Assembly (NCBI GenBank): GCA_900472485.1
Contig: UCII01000004.1
Coordinates: forward strand, 124,001-188,000
From: Hyphomicrobiales bacterium
GTDB lineage: Bacteria > Pseudomonadota > Alphaproteobacteria > Rhizobiales > Rhizobiaceae
Length of the DNA: 64,000 bases
Direction: 5' to 3'
Below the pieces are notes generated by a model. That model was not told where the DNA came from and did no database searches. It was given only the letters and a program-made list of their open reading frames with translations. This document shows, piece by piece, positions 56,692 through 64,000 of the stretch (its first letter is position 1; every line of letters begins with the position of its first letter). The position numbers and the translations under genes were made by a program.

Positions 56692-57716
56692 CAGGGATTG
56701 TTTCCGGTCTTGCTGCTGATTTCGCTGGCCAGCTTGAGCGCAGCGACAAGGCTGTCTTCCTTGGCAATACCCTTGCCGGCGATGCCGAAAGCCGTGCCGT
56801 GATCGGGAGACGTGCGGACAAAGGGTAAGCCGAGCGTGACATTGACGGAATCGTCGAAGCCGAGCGCCTTGGCCGGGATCAAGGCCTGATCGTGATACAT
56901 GCAGATGGCGACGTCGTAACGTCGACGGGCGTCGTCATGGAACATGGTGTCGGCGGGCAGGGGGCCGAATGCGTCGATGCCCTCCGAGCGGAGCTTGTCG
57001 ATCGCCGGCCGGACGATCTCGTCGTCCTCCTTGCCGAGTGCGCCATTCTCTCCGGCATGCGGATTAAGACCTGCCACGGCAAGGCGCGGCTCGGAGATGC
57101 CGAAACGGACGCGAAGGTCGTGATCGGTAATCCGGCATGTCTCGGCGATCAGATCCGAGGTCAATGCTTCAGGCACTTCCTTCAGAGGAATATGGATGGT
57201 GACCGGAATGGCGCGAAGTTTCGGACCGGCAAGCAGCATGACCGGCATGACCGGCTTTCCGGTCGCACGCGTCGCGAGATCCGCCAGGAATTCCGTATGG
57301 CCGGGAAAGCCGAAACCGGCGTCATAGAGCACCGATTTGGCGATCGGATTGGTGACGACTGCGGATGTCCGGCCACTCATGCTGAGGGAAACGGCCGTTT
57401 CGATGGCGGCAATCGTTCCTTTTGCGGTCGCCACATGCGGCTCGCCGGCGATGACATCCATGCCAGATTCGATCGGCAGGATCGGCAGCGCATCGGGAAA
57501 GATATCGCAGGCATTCGCCGGATCGGCGGCCGCAAGCGGTACGGTCAGGCCGAGCTGAGAAGCCCGTGCCGCAAGCATGGCGGCATCGCCGAGAAACAGG
57601 AAGGGGGGCAGATCCAGCTCGCCGCGGCGAAGCCAGGCGGCGAGCGTGATATCGGGGCCTATGCCAGCCGGATCCCCCTGTGTGAGCGCAAGAGGGAGGG
57701 AAGCGCGCGGCGGCAT
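56691..57716 (-). CDS. pdxA: 4-hydroxythreonine-4-phosphate dehydrogenase
   Basis: PdxA oxidises 4-hydroxythreonine phosphate in vitamin B6 synthesis. The 341-residue protein has [13 protein letters not shown], the PGHTEFLAD metal/substrate histidine, [11 protein letters not shown], and the late [11 protein letters not shown] histidine. The ATG at 57716 is chosen; a TTG two codons earlier is also possible. It begins close after the surA stop and ends overlapping rsmA. Confidence 0.95.
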   Translation of the reverse strand: MPPRASLPLALTQGDPAGIGPDITLAAWLRRGELDLPPFLFLGDAAMLAARASQLGLTVPLAAADPANACDIFPDALPILPIESGMDVIAGEPHVATAKGTIAAIETAVSLSMSGRTSAVVTNPIAKSVLYDAGFGFPGHTEFLADLATRATGKPVMPVMLLAGPKLRAIPVTIHIPLKEVPEALTSDLIAETCRITDHDLRVRFGISEPRLAVAGLNPHAGENGALGKEDDEIVRPAIDKLRSEGIDAFGPLPADTMFHDDARRRYDVAICMYHDQALIPAKALGFDDSVNVTLGLPFVRTSPDHGTAFGIAGKGIAKEDSLVAALKLASEISSKTGNNP

Positions 57717-57722
57717 CGTCAA

Positions 57723-58667
57723 TCAGCGATAGACGATCTGCGCCTTGGAACGCAGTTCATCCATGTATTTCTTGTCATTGGCGCTCACACCCGTTGCCTT
57801 GTCCTTGCCGATATCCTCGGCACGGAATACGGCAGCGGCGGCAACGTCGTCGTTCACCTGGCGCTGCGAGCAAATGGCAACATATTCGACGCCACGATCA
57901 GTCACGATTGGAGCGGTGGTGTTGCCGGATGCTTTTTCCAGCAGCGGCTTCCACATTTCTGGTACTTCCGGTGCCAGCACGCGGCCAAGGTCCTGGACGG
58001 AGACGTCACGCATGGTCGCGGCAAAGACCTTCGCCTGGTCGCAGCCCGGAAATTTGGACCGCGATGCCTCGGCCTCGGATTTGCGCTGGTTCAGAATGGC
58101 GTTCCGCTTCGCAGCCGGTACGACGAAGACGATCTGCTTCAGGAAATACTCGGTCGTAACGGGCTTTGTCTTGTTTTCCGTCATGCGGGTCACGAGATCG
58201 TCGTTCGACATCCGGCTTTTTGCGCCGAAGCGTGCATTGACGACCCGCGGCCAACTCATGGATACGGCGATATAGGACTTGAAATGATCAACGCCAACGC
58301 CGGCCTTTTCCAGAATCTGGCTGAGCTGCGCCGGTGTCATCTTGTTGCTGGAGGCGAAACGCCCGAAAGCGGCATCGACGTCCGTCGTCGAAACGGACAT
58401 GCGCAGGCGGGAGATCTCCGCACGCTTCAGCGTTTCGTCGACAAGCTGCTCCTTGGCGAGCTTGTTCAGATCGCCCTTCTGGCGCTGCAACTTGAGAAAG
58501 GCGACGCGCTTGGCAATATCGCCGGATGTGATCACCTGGCTATTGACGAGGACCTTCACTTCGCTTGCTGCGAAAGCAACATCGCTGCTCGGCACGGCGA
58601 AGCTTGCCATAACCAAGGCCGCGGCTCCGAACAACAGAGCGCGCATCGGTGTCTTTCCAGAAAACAT
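57723..58667 (-). CDS. surA: SurA-like periplasmic chaperone
   Basis: SurA-type chaperones deliver outer membrane proteins such as LptD. The 314-residue protein has a signal peptide (cleavage near VAFAAS) and a SurA_N domain beginning VKVLVNSQVITSGDIAKRVAFLKL. After it, residues about 165-285 match a parvulin domain only weakly, so isomerase activity is doubtful. The ATG at 58667 follows GAAGGGG. The gene lies between lptD and pdxA, as in many proteobacteria, though 309 bases separate it from lptD. Confidence 0.85.
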   Translation of the reverse strand: MFSGKTPMRALLFGAAALVMASFAVPSSDVAFAASEVKVLVNSQVITSGDIAKRVAFLKLQRQKGDLNKLAKEQLVDETLKRAEISRLRMSVSTTDVDAAFGRFASSNKMTPAQLSQILEKAGVGVDHFKSYIAVSMSWPRVVNARFGAKSRMSNDDLVTRMTENKTKPVTTEYFLKQIVFVVPAAKRNAILNQRKSEAEASRSKFPGCDQAKVFAATMRDVSVQDLGRVLAPEVPEMWKPLLEKASGNTTAPIVTDRGVEYVAICSQRQVNDDVAAAAVFRAEDIGKDKATGVSANDKKYMDELRSKAQIVYR

Positions 58668-58814
58668 CAATTACCCCTTCCCAAAGGTATTTCCCGCCAG
58701 CATTGCGCCGTTTTGCTATGCCTGTCGCGCAATACGGCAACTTTGCGCCACATGTCTACATCAAGCGCGATGAATTGCAAAATCCTTGCGGCGAAACAAT
58801 GACACGACAGCGCC

Positions 58815-58834
58815 GCGCGTCACATGTGACGCGC
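58815..58834. promoter_or_regulatory. Perfect 20-bp palindrome upstream of surA
   Basis: GCGCGTCACATGTGACGCGC is identical to its reverse complement and has no loop. It lies about 150 bases upstream of the surA start. Loop-less palindromes of this length are usually binding sites of dimeric regulators. The inner TCACATGTGA resembles a CRP-type half-site pair in inverted order, but no regulator can be named. Confidence 0.5.
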
Positions 58835-58861
58835 AAAGGTCGTTGCAGTATTTTAAATCTG

Positions 58862-58905
58862 CCGCGTAATTCCTTAAATCGATCCAGATTTAAGGAATTA
58901 CGCGG
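58862..58905. repeat. 19-bp inverted repeat of the AATTCCTTAAATC type
   Basis: The arms CCGCGTAATTCCTTAAATC (58862-58880) and 58887-58905 are perfect complements around GATCCA. From memory, palindromes with this AATTCCTTAAATC core are frequent between rhizobial genes, so I treat it as a dispersed repeat. Confidence 0.65.
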
Positions 58906-58931
58906 TAGGCAGCGGCCAACCGCATGCATGC

Positions 58932-58958
58932 AAAAGAGCCGGCGATGAAGCCGGCTCT
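58932..58958 (-). terminator. Terminator after lptD
   Basis: Nine-base arms (AGAGCCGGC / GCCGGCTCT) with a six-base loop lie 18 bases beyond the lptD stop. On the minus strand TTT and further T-rich sequence follow. Confidence 0.7.
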
Positions 58959-58976
58959 CTGCAATTTCGATTCAGA

Positions 58977-61382
58977 TCAGAACGTTGCGTCCTGGACGCT
59001 GCCAAGGTTGACGTCGCCAAGCGTACGGAAGGTCAGGCGAGCGCCGATCGACCAATTGCTTGCCGAGCTGGCTGTCGAATCCTTCTTGTCGAGGAAGGAC
59101 ACGGTAAAGATCGTGCATTCGTCCTCGTAGGAAAGACCGACGCCCTGGCGAGTGATCTCACTGCTGTTGAGATCATAGCTGACCGTGCCGAAGACGGACC
59201 AGTATTCCTTGAACTTGATCTGCGCGCGCGACTGGATTTCGTCCTGATTGCTGGTGAAACCATATTGCGGCTGGGCCGCAATATGCGTGTAGATCAAGGA
59301 TGTCTGGAACACATCGTTCGAGAAGCCGACGGATGTATCGCCACGCTTGAAAGCAAAATCCTTTTGATCGAAGCGATAGGATGTCGCGAGCGAGATACCT
59401 TGGGGTGTCGTCAGACCGAACATGGTAACGTAGTCAGAACGGGTGGTTTCAAGTCCCGAATCCGAACCGACTCCGGCCAGATCGTCCGTCGCAAACGAGT
59501 TGCGTCCAGCGAGCTGATAGGACTGTCCGAAAATATGCTGCAGTTTGTAACCGCTGTCGAAGCTGGCCGTGTACCGCCACCCGACGTTCGCGCGTGTACC
59601 ACCCTCGATGCGATCGAAGCCCGAGAACTTGTCACGATCGAAGAGATTGGTGGCGTCGAAAACGAAGCTCTGTGCATCTTCATTCGGCAACCGACCGGCA
59701 AGCTGCTCGTCCGGCCGCACATAGATCTGCGCGATCGGCTCGAACACGTGCGTGCTGTTGTTTGTCGTGATCAGGAACGGGTATTTGGCTTCGAGCCCAG
59801 CCGTGACCATGCCACGGGCGGCATAATCGCTGGTGTCGTAATTGCCTGGATAGCTGAACGATGCGCCGAAGGAGTTGGGCGAATTCATGTCCAGACCATA
59901 GACGTCACCGCGCGCCGCCGCCAACGGCGTCAGCACAAGGCCTTCATCGGTCGTAAAGGTACGCTGCCACTGCAGTTCGGTGCTCAAGCGCGTATAGTCG
60001 CCGGAGAGGCCGAGGAAGCGGTCGTTCAAGTTGGCGTCGCCAAGATTGCCTACGTTGTCGAGTGCGGATGTCTTCTCGCGCGACAGGTGCGTGAAGTTCA
60101 TCGTTGCCGAGAGCTCGCCGCCGTAAACCGACTTCGGGTCGACATAGTGATAGTCGATGCTCGGATAGACATATGCCTGCTGCTTTTGTGCTGTGGCGTT
60201 ATTGTCTGTATCCTGCACGTTATAATAGAAAGCGCGCATATCGAAGAAATTGCGCTTTCCGATACCTGTCAAATAGGCCTGGTTCGTATGAGTGCTCTGG
60301 TTGAGTCCGTCCAGTCCATAGGTGCGCGAGAAATTGTTATCGCTTTGCACCATGACGTCCCAGCCGAAAGTCCAGCGAGGATTGATCCTGAAATCGGCCT
60401 TGGAATTGACCATGCCGCGAGTTTTGTTCTCAGCATCAGTCGTCCCGGCCGTGAAGGCGTCCGGATTCATCTGATTGATGCCGGCAACGCGCAAGACATG
60501 CGTGCCATTCTCAAAACGCTGGCGGAATTCACCCTCGAGCAACAATCCCTGATTGCTAAAACCCGTGGCGGTGACTGTCGCGTCCATGCTCGGCGAGATG
60601 ACGTAATAGTACGGAACCCTTACGCCAACGCCGAGACGCTGCGAAACGCTCACGGACGGAAACAGGAAGCCGGACTTGCGCTTGACCGTGTTGTCGGGAA
60701 CCGTGACCCACGGAACATAGGCGATCGGCAGGCCGAACAGCTCGAAGCGGGCATGCTCCAGACGGATCGTGTGCGTCACGCCATTCTGAACGACGCGCTG
60801 GGCCTTGACCTGCCACAGCGGCGCACGGCCCTGTTCCGAGCAGGCCATGCAAGCCGTATAGACGCCCTTTGTGAGAATCAGCTGATTGCCGCCGACCCGT
60901 TCGCCCTTTTCGGCGACCATGCGGGTGTTGTCAGGCATTTCAATGCGAAGGGCGTTGACGAAGCCGTCGGAGAAGCTGTCGGTGACGTCCATTTTGTCAC
61001 CGTACATGCGATTGCCGTCCGGGGTGATCAGCTCGACATTGCCGAGAGCCGTCATCCGCCCGGACTTCTGATTATATTCGACCTTCTGGGCGACCATCCT
61101 GTAGCCGCCATAGTTGATCTGGACCGCACCGCTCGCGGTGACGATCTGTGTATCCTTGTTGTAGACCAGTTCGTTGGACGAAAGGACTAGCTTTGCGCCT
61201 TCCGGCACCTTCACCTTGATAGGAGAGGTTGCAGCGCCGGCGCCGCCATTGTTGCTGTTGGCATTATTATCATTGACCTGGGCGTAAGCGACGACCGGGC
61301 TCAAAATATATGCACACGCGGCCGTGCCCGTAACGAGGGCAGCCACATACTTTCTGATACTCTTGCGGTTGCCTGCCGCCAC
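58977..61382 (-). CDS. lptD: LPS-assembly outer membrane protein LptD
   Basis: LptD is the outer membrane barrel that inserts lipopolysaccharide. The 801-residue protein starts with GTG directly after the lptG stop (TAA-GTG). It has a signal peptide, then an OstA-type N-terminal domain (SNELVYNKDTQIVTASGAV, VEYNQKSGRMTALGNVEL), and a large barrel. A CMAC pair sits near residue 180 and one more Cys near the C terminus; these could form the disulfides needed for assembly. It is the third gene of lptF-lptG-lptD. Confidence 0.94.
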   Translation of the reverse strand: MAAGNRKSIRKYVAALVTGTAACAYILSPVVAYAQVNDNNANSNNGGAGAATSPIKVKVPEGAKLVLSSNELVYNKDTQIVTASGAVQINYGGYRMVAQKVEYNQKSGRMTALGNVELITPDGNRMYGDKMDVTDSFSDGFVNALRIEMPDNTRMVAEKGERVGGNQLILTKGVYTACMACSEQGRAPLWQVKAQRVVQNGVTHTIRLEHARFELFGLPIAYVPWVTVPDNTVKRKSGFLFPSVSVSQRLGVGVRVPYYYVISPSMDATVTATGFSNQGLLLEGEFRQRFENGTHVLRVAGINQMNPDAFTAGTTDAENKTRGMVNSKADFRINPRWTFGWDVMVQSDNNFSRTYGLDGLNQSTHTNQAYLTGIGKRNFFDMRAFYYNVQDTDNNATAQKQQAYVYPSIDYHYVDPKSVYGGELSATMNFTHLSREKTSALDNVGNLGDANLNDRFLGLSGDYTRLSTELQWQRTFTTDEGLVLTPLAAARGDVYGLDMNSPNSFGASFSYPGNYDTSDYAARGMVTAGLEAKYPFLITTNNSTHVFEPIAQIYVRPDEQLAGRLPNEDAQSFVFDATNLFDRDKFSGFDRIEGGTRANVGWRYTASFDSGYKLQHIFGQSYQLAGRNSFATDDLAGVGSDSGLETTRSDYVTMFGLTTPQGISLATSYRFDQKDFAFKRGDTSVGFSNDVFQTSLIYTHIAAQPQYGFTSNQDEIQSRAQIKFKEYWSVFGTVSYDLNSSEITRQGVGLSYEDECTIFTVSFLDKKDSTASSASNWSIGARLTFRTLGDVNLGSVQDATF

Positions 61383-62468
61383 TTAGCCGTCCTCCTGATG
61401 AAGCAGGATCGTTGCTCCGAATGCCAATGCGACGATCACGGGTATCCATGCCGCCACGTAGGGAGGAACCACTCCGCTGCTCCCGAATGCCTTTACAAGC
61501 ACGGTGACAACATAAAGCACGAAGCCGGAGAGGATTCCACCCAGAATCACAGAGCGCGATTGATTGAATCTACTGAATTTTAGGGACACGGTTGCCGCAA
61601 TCAGAGTCATTGCCACAAGAAGGAATGGCTGTGACAGCAGCGAATGAAACTGTGTCTCAAGTGCGTTGGTCGAGATGCCGAAGGAGCGTGCGACCTTTAT
61701 TCGATTAGAAAGATCATAAAAAGCAATGGTTTCCGGTTGCGCCAAACGTTGTGAGACGAAATCCTGTTTCAGATTCGTACGGACCTGTATCGAATTTTTG
61801 TGATCCGGAATTTCGCCCGGCCGCCGTTCGACGACATTGTTAAGAAGCCAGTAACCATCTTCCAACTTTGCCGACTCCGCATCCTGTCGCAGGACGATAT
61901 TTCCCTGTGAATCGAAGTGGATAAACACGACGCCCGTCAGTGTCGTACCGTTGTTCAGAATGGCCTTTGCACCAATGATCGTGTCGTCTTTTCCGTTGGA
62001 CTGGCGCAGCCACGGGGTCGAAAGTGTATTGCGATAGGACGGGTCGCCGCGCAGATCGGCTTCGATCGCTTCGGCATGTCGCTGGCCCCATGCCGCTATC
62101 GGATTGAGGGCAAGCATGGTCAGAAGCCCGACGCTGAAAGCGCCCATCAGGAAGGGCGTCATGAACTGCCAGACGGAGATACCGGCCGCGCGCGCGATAA
62201 CCAGCTCGCGTCGGCGATTGAGCGCGATCAGTACGGTCATGCCCACGAAGAGCGCGATGAACGGTACCGTCTGCTGCAGGATGAATGGCAGTCTGACCGC
62301 CGTCATCAGCAAGCCGACGGAGACGGTATATCCGGGCAGACCGGCAAGCCGTCCAGCGGTCTCGCTGAAATCGACGAGATAAACGATCGAGAGGACGCCA
62401 AGGAAGAACCAGAACGTCGTCACGATGTAACGCGTGAAGAAGTAGCGCCCGAGCGTGCCGAAAATCAT
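61383..62468 (-). CDS. lptG: LPS export ABC transporter permease LptG
   Basis: LptG pairs with LptF and the ATPase LptB to extract LPS from the inner membrane. The 361-residue protein has six membrane helices and a periplasmic beta-jellyroll (about residues 130-265). It begins FGTLGRYFFTRYIVTTFW and carries LNRRRELVIARAAGIS, the coupling helix. Its ATG overlaps the lptF stop (ATGA). Confidence 0.93.
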   Translation of the reverse strand: MIFGTLGRYFFTRYIVTTFWFFLGVLSIVYLVDFSETAGRLAGLPGYTVSVGLLMTAVRLPFILQQTVPFIALFVGMTVLIALNRRRELVIARAAGISVWQFMTPFLMGAFSVGLLTMLALNPIAAWGQRHAEAIEADLRGDPSYRNTLSTPWLRQSNGKDDTIIGAKAILNNGTTLTGVVFIHFDSQGNIVLRQDAESAKLEDGYWLLNNVVERRPGEIPDHKNSIQVRTNLKQDFVSQRLAQPETIAFYDLSNRIKVARSFGISTNALETQFHSLLSQPFLLVAMTLIAATVSLKFSRFNQSRSVILGGILSGFVLYVVTVLVKAFGSSGVVPPYVAAWIPVIVALAFGATILLHQEDG

Positions 62469-63643
62469 GCACCGCCCCCGTTCGAGCTGCCTGGTGCAGT
62501 CGGCATACGGTCCTGAACTCTTTGCCGCCAGTTACTGAGGCGGTTACGGATCGAGACGGGCATCGTCATCTTCCGGTTCCGCAGCAAGAGGATGATCGCG
62601 ATAAGCGCCGCGATGATATTGATCCCGTAGAGAACGCCGATGAATTTGGCTGAATGGTCGATCTGGTTGGCAGCGTAGAAATCTGCCCAGCGCAACGCGA
62701 AGGATAGGGTCAGCGCCGACACCATCGGATGCAGCCGTGCCTCACGATGTGATCGCGCGTCACCGGCGATCACCAACGATATCAGCGCAAAGATTGCCGG
62801 CAGCGCCCAGTCGTTGAGGCGGCGATGCAATTCGGCGCGGTAATCGCCAGCTCTTTGTTTGTAGTCCGGATCGTTCGTATCCGGATTGAACAGGAAACCA
62901 AGGCTGCGGTCGCTGGCACGGGCATTTGCCTGGCCGCGGCTTTGCGTCATATCCGACAGGTCGAAGGAATAGGAATCGAACTTGATGACCGAAACGCTGC
63001 CATCGGGCGTTTTGCGGTGAACCTCGCCGTCCTTCATCAGCAGCGACGTGCCGCTCGGATCGACAGCACCTTCCTTCGCATAATAGATGAGGTCAAAGGC
63101 CGGGTCGCGGGAATCGACCACGAACAGCCCCTTGAGAATGCGCCCAGACAAGCGCTGGGAAATCTGGACGTAGAGACCGTCTTCGATGCGCCGGAAATTC
63201 TTCTCTTCGATCACCGTGGACAGAAGGTCGGCATAGGCTTCAGCCACCATCTGGCGGGCGGCGACACGGGCCCTGGGCTCGACCACGTTATCGACGAAAA
63301 AGGAGAATACGCTGATCGCAATGGCGAGAATCATGATCGGGCGGATGATGATGCTGCGCTTCGCGCCGGCGGCCTCCATGACAGTCAGCTCGGAATCGCT
63401 GTTCATCGCGGTCAAGGTCTGCGTGATGCCGATGACGAGTGCGAAGGGCAGAACGATCGGAATGATCGTCGGCAGGATGAGCGTCGCGAGCTTTGCGAAC
63501 GAGCCCATCGACTGGCCGCTATCTGTCACGAGATTGATGCGCTGCAGGACCTGTGTGGTCCAAATAATGGCGAGCACTGGCAGCAGCGCTACCAGGAACA
63601 TCATACCGACACGCCGTACGATATATGTCTCGAATAACTTCAT
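62465..63643 (-). CDS. lptF: LPS export ABC transporter permease LptF
   Basis: The 392-residue partner of LptG starts MKLFETYIVRRVGMMFLVAL. It has the coupling segment SDSELTVMEAAGAKR and a periplasmic domain between helices 3 and 4. The start at 63643 follows AAGGG and matches the family; sixteen extra codons upstream are not supported. It is the first gene of the lpt run. The gap to the PAP2 gene (about 100 bases) is AT-rich and may hold the promoter. Confidence 0.93.
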   Translation of the reverse strand: MKLFETYIVRRVGMMFLVALLPVLAIIWTTQVLQRINLVTDSGQSMGSFAKLATLILPTIIPIVLPFALVIGITQTLTAMNSDSELTVMEAAGAKRSIIIRPIMILAIAISVFSFFVDNVVEPRARVAARQMVAEAYADLLSTVIEEKNFRRIEDGLYVQISQRLSGRILKGLFVVDSRDPAFDLIYYAKEGAVDPSGTSLLMKDGEVHRKTPDGSVSVIKFDSYSFDLSDMTQSRGQANARASDRSLGFLFNPDTNDPDYKQRAGDYRAELHRRLNDWALPAIFALISLVIAGDARSHREARLHPMVSALTLSFALRWADFYAANQIDHSAKFIGVLYGINIIAALIAIILLLRNRKMTMPVSIRNRLSNWRQRVQDRMPTAPGSSNGGGA

Positions 63644-63745
63644 GCCGGCCCTTAAACGCAACAGCTGCCGAACGAGCCGACAGAGATTCACCCTCCTCTA
63701 CGCTGTTTACGTTTTTTTGGCGACAACCAACTCGAAAAAAATTCG

Positions 63746-64000
63746 TTAATTTCCGGAGATTCTTCTGTCGTGTGTCGTTTGGGATAAAGCGAGCAGCGCG
63801 GCGAATATGACAAGCGACGAAAGCCAGCCGAGGACGGCATCGGAGAGATAGTGTGCGCCAAAGGCTACTCTAAGTGCCGGAATCAGCAGCGAAACTGCCG
63901 CGATCGGCAGGGCAGCCGCCGATCGGAACGGCTGCGGAATGATGAGGATCAGACAGAATAGCCAACCAGCCGCTGCCGCTTCGCCCGAGATGAAGGAACA
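63746..64000 (-). CDS. PAP2 family phosphatase, C-terminal 84 residues (start outside window)
   Basis: The frame is open to the right edge and ends TAA at 63746. The visible part reads CSFISGEAAAAGWL, then hydrophobic helices, then RVAFGAHYLSDAVLGW, the third PAP2 motif with its nucleophile His. In the second motif the usual SGH is SGE, a variant I recall in alphaproteobacterial PAP2 proteins. It is a membrane phosphatase, perhaps acting on lipids; its position upstream of the lpt genes allows, but does not prove, an LPS-related substrate. Confidence 0.75.
   Translation of the reverse strand, partial: CSFISGEAAAAGWLFCLILIIPQPFRSAAALPIAAVSLLIPALRVAFGAHYLSDAVLGWLSSLVIFAALLALSQTTHDRRISGN

Larger units (their letters stand above)
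58671..58976. other. Intergenic gap lptD-surA with three inverted structures
   Basis: This 306-base gap holds no gene. It contains the lptD terminator (58932-58958), a 19-bp inverted repeat (58862-58905) and a perfect 20-bp palindrome (58815-58834). Together with the distance, this suggests surA has its own promoter here and is not simply read through from lptD. Confidence 0.5.

Noticed and set aside
56892..58802. Plus-strand open frame of 636 codons opposite pdxA and surA
   Set aside because: It spans two clear minus-strand genes and the gap between them and has no recognisable protein features.
59265..61190. Plus-strand open frame of 641 codons opposite lptD
   Set aside because: It lies wholly antisense to a well-supported lptD gene; its sequence is Arg/Ala-rich without domains or a ribosome site, as expected for a high-GC shadow frame.

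Overview
The window looks like a chromosomal segment of a Rhizobium species (Alphaproteobacteria, R. tropici / R. leguminosarum-like; the species is inference). It has high GC, dense coding, overlapping start and stop codons, and short mosaic palindromes typical of rhizobia. The gene order around rpsF-rpsR-rplI-dnaB-alr-radA-cvpA-purF-cysS, around fabD-fabG-acpP-fabF-mltG-yicC-gmk, and around lptF-lptG-lptD-surA-pdxA-rsmA is characteristic of the group. No tRNA, rRNA, insertion sequence, phage gene or CRISPR array was seen.

Region by region. (1) 1-6.1 kb: the 3' end of recO, an unknown exported protein, an HD hydrolase / MOSC pair, and a large DUF2339 membrane protein. (2) 6.3-8.3 kb: a small accessory island in which two related EF-hand proteins flank a periplasmic Cu/Zn superoxide dismutase; the EF-hand genes share a matching upstream box. 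(3) 8.4-14.1 kb: a coupled phosphatase / HD / YgfZ operon, unknown exported proteins, a Nudix hydrolase, YnfA, an SRAP-type protein and a 46-residue protein. (4) 14.4-24.8 kb: phosphatidylethanolamine synthesis (pssA, psd), a class A acid phosphatase, an Atm1-like ABC exporter, a LysM protein, a LOG-type enzyme, RarD and citramalate synthase. (5) 24.8-27.8 kb: a coupled operon of three GFA (CENP-V-like) proteins and proline iminopeptidase, headed by a frameshifted DUF559 nuclease-like gene with an inverted pair of repeats just upstream.

(6) 27.8-46.7 kb, mostly on the minus strand: cysS, an SDR, purF, cvpA, radA, alr, dnaB, rplI, a DUF2232 gene, rpsR and rpsF. This housekeeping run is interrupted by plus-strand accessory cassettes: a LysE exporter; an AraC regulator with azlCD (a fourth GFA gene sits beside it on the minus strand); and a marR-emrB-emrA-like efflux operon. 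(7) 47.1-55.9 kb: a histidine phosphatase, a Tas-like aldo/keto reductase, and then the fatty-acid synthesis cluster running into mltG, yicC and gmk. (8) 55.9-64 kb, minus strand: lptF-lptG-lptD for LPS export, then surA, pdxA and rsmA; a PAP2 phosphatase gene is cut by the right edge.

Most genes are housekeeping. The best candidates for something new are the EF-hand / sodC island with its repeated upstream element, the GFA/pip operon with a broken DUF559 gene, a perfect 20-bp palindrome between lptD and surA, and a 14-bp hairpin that contains the dnaB stop codon.
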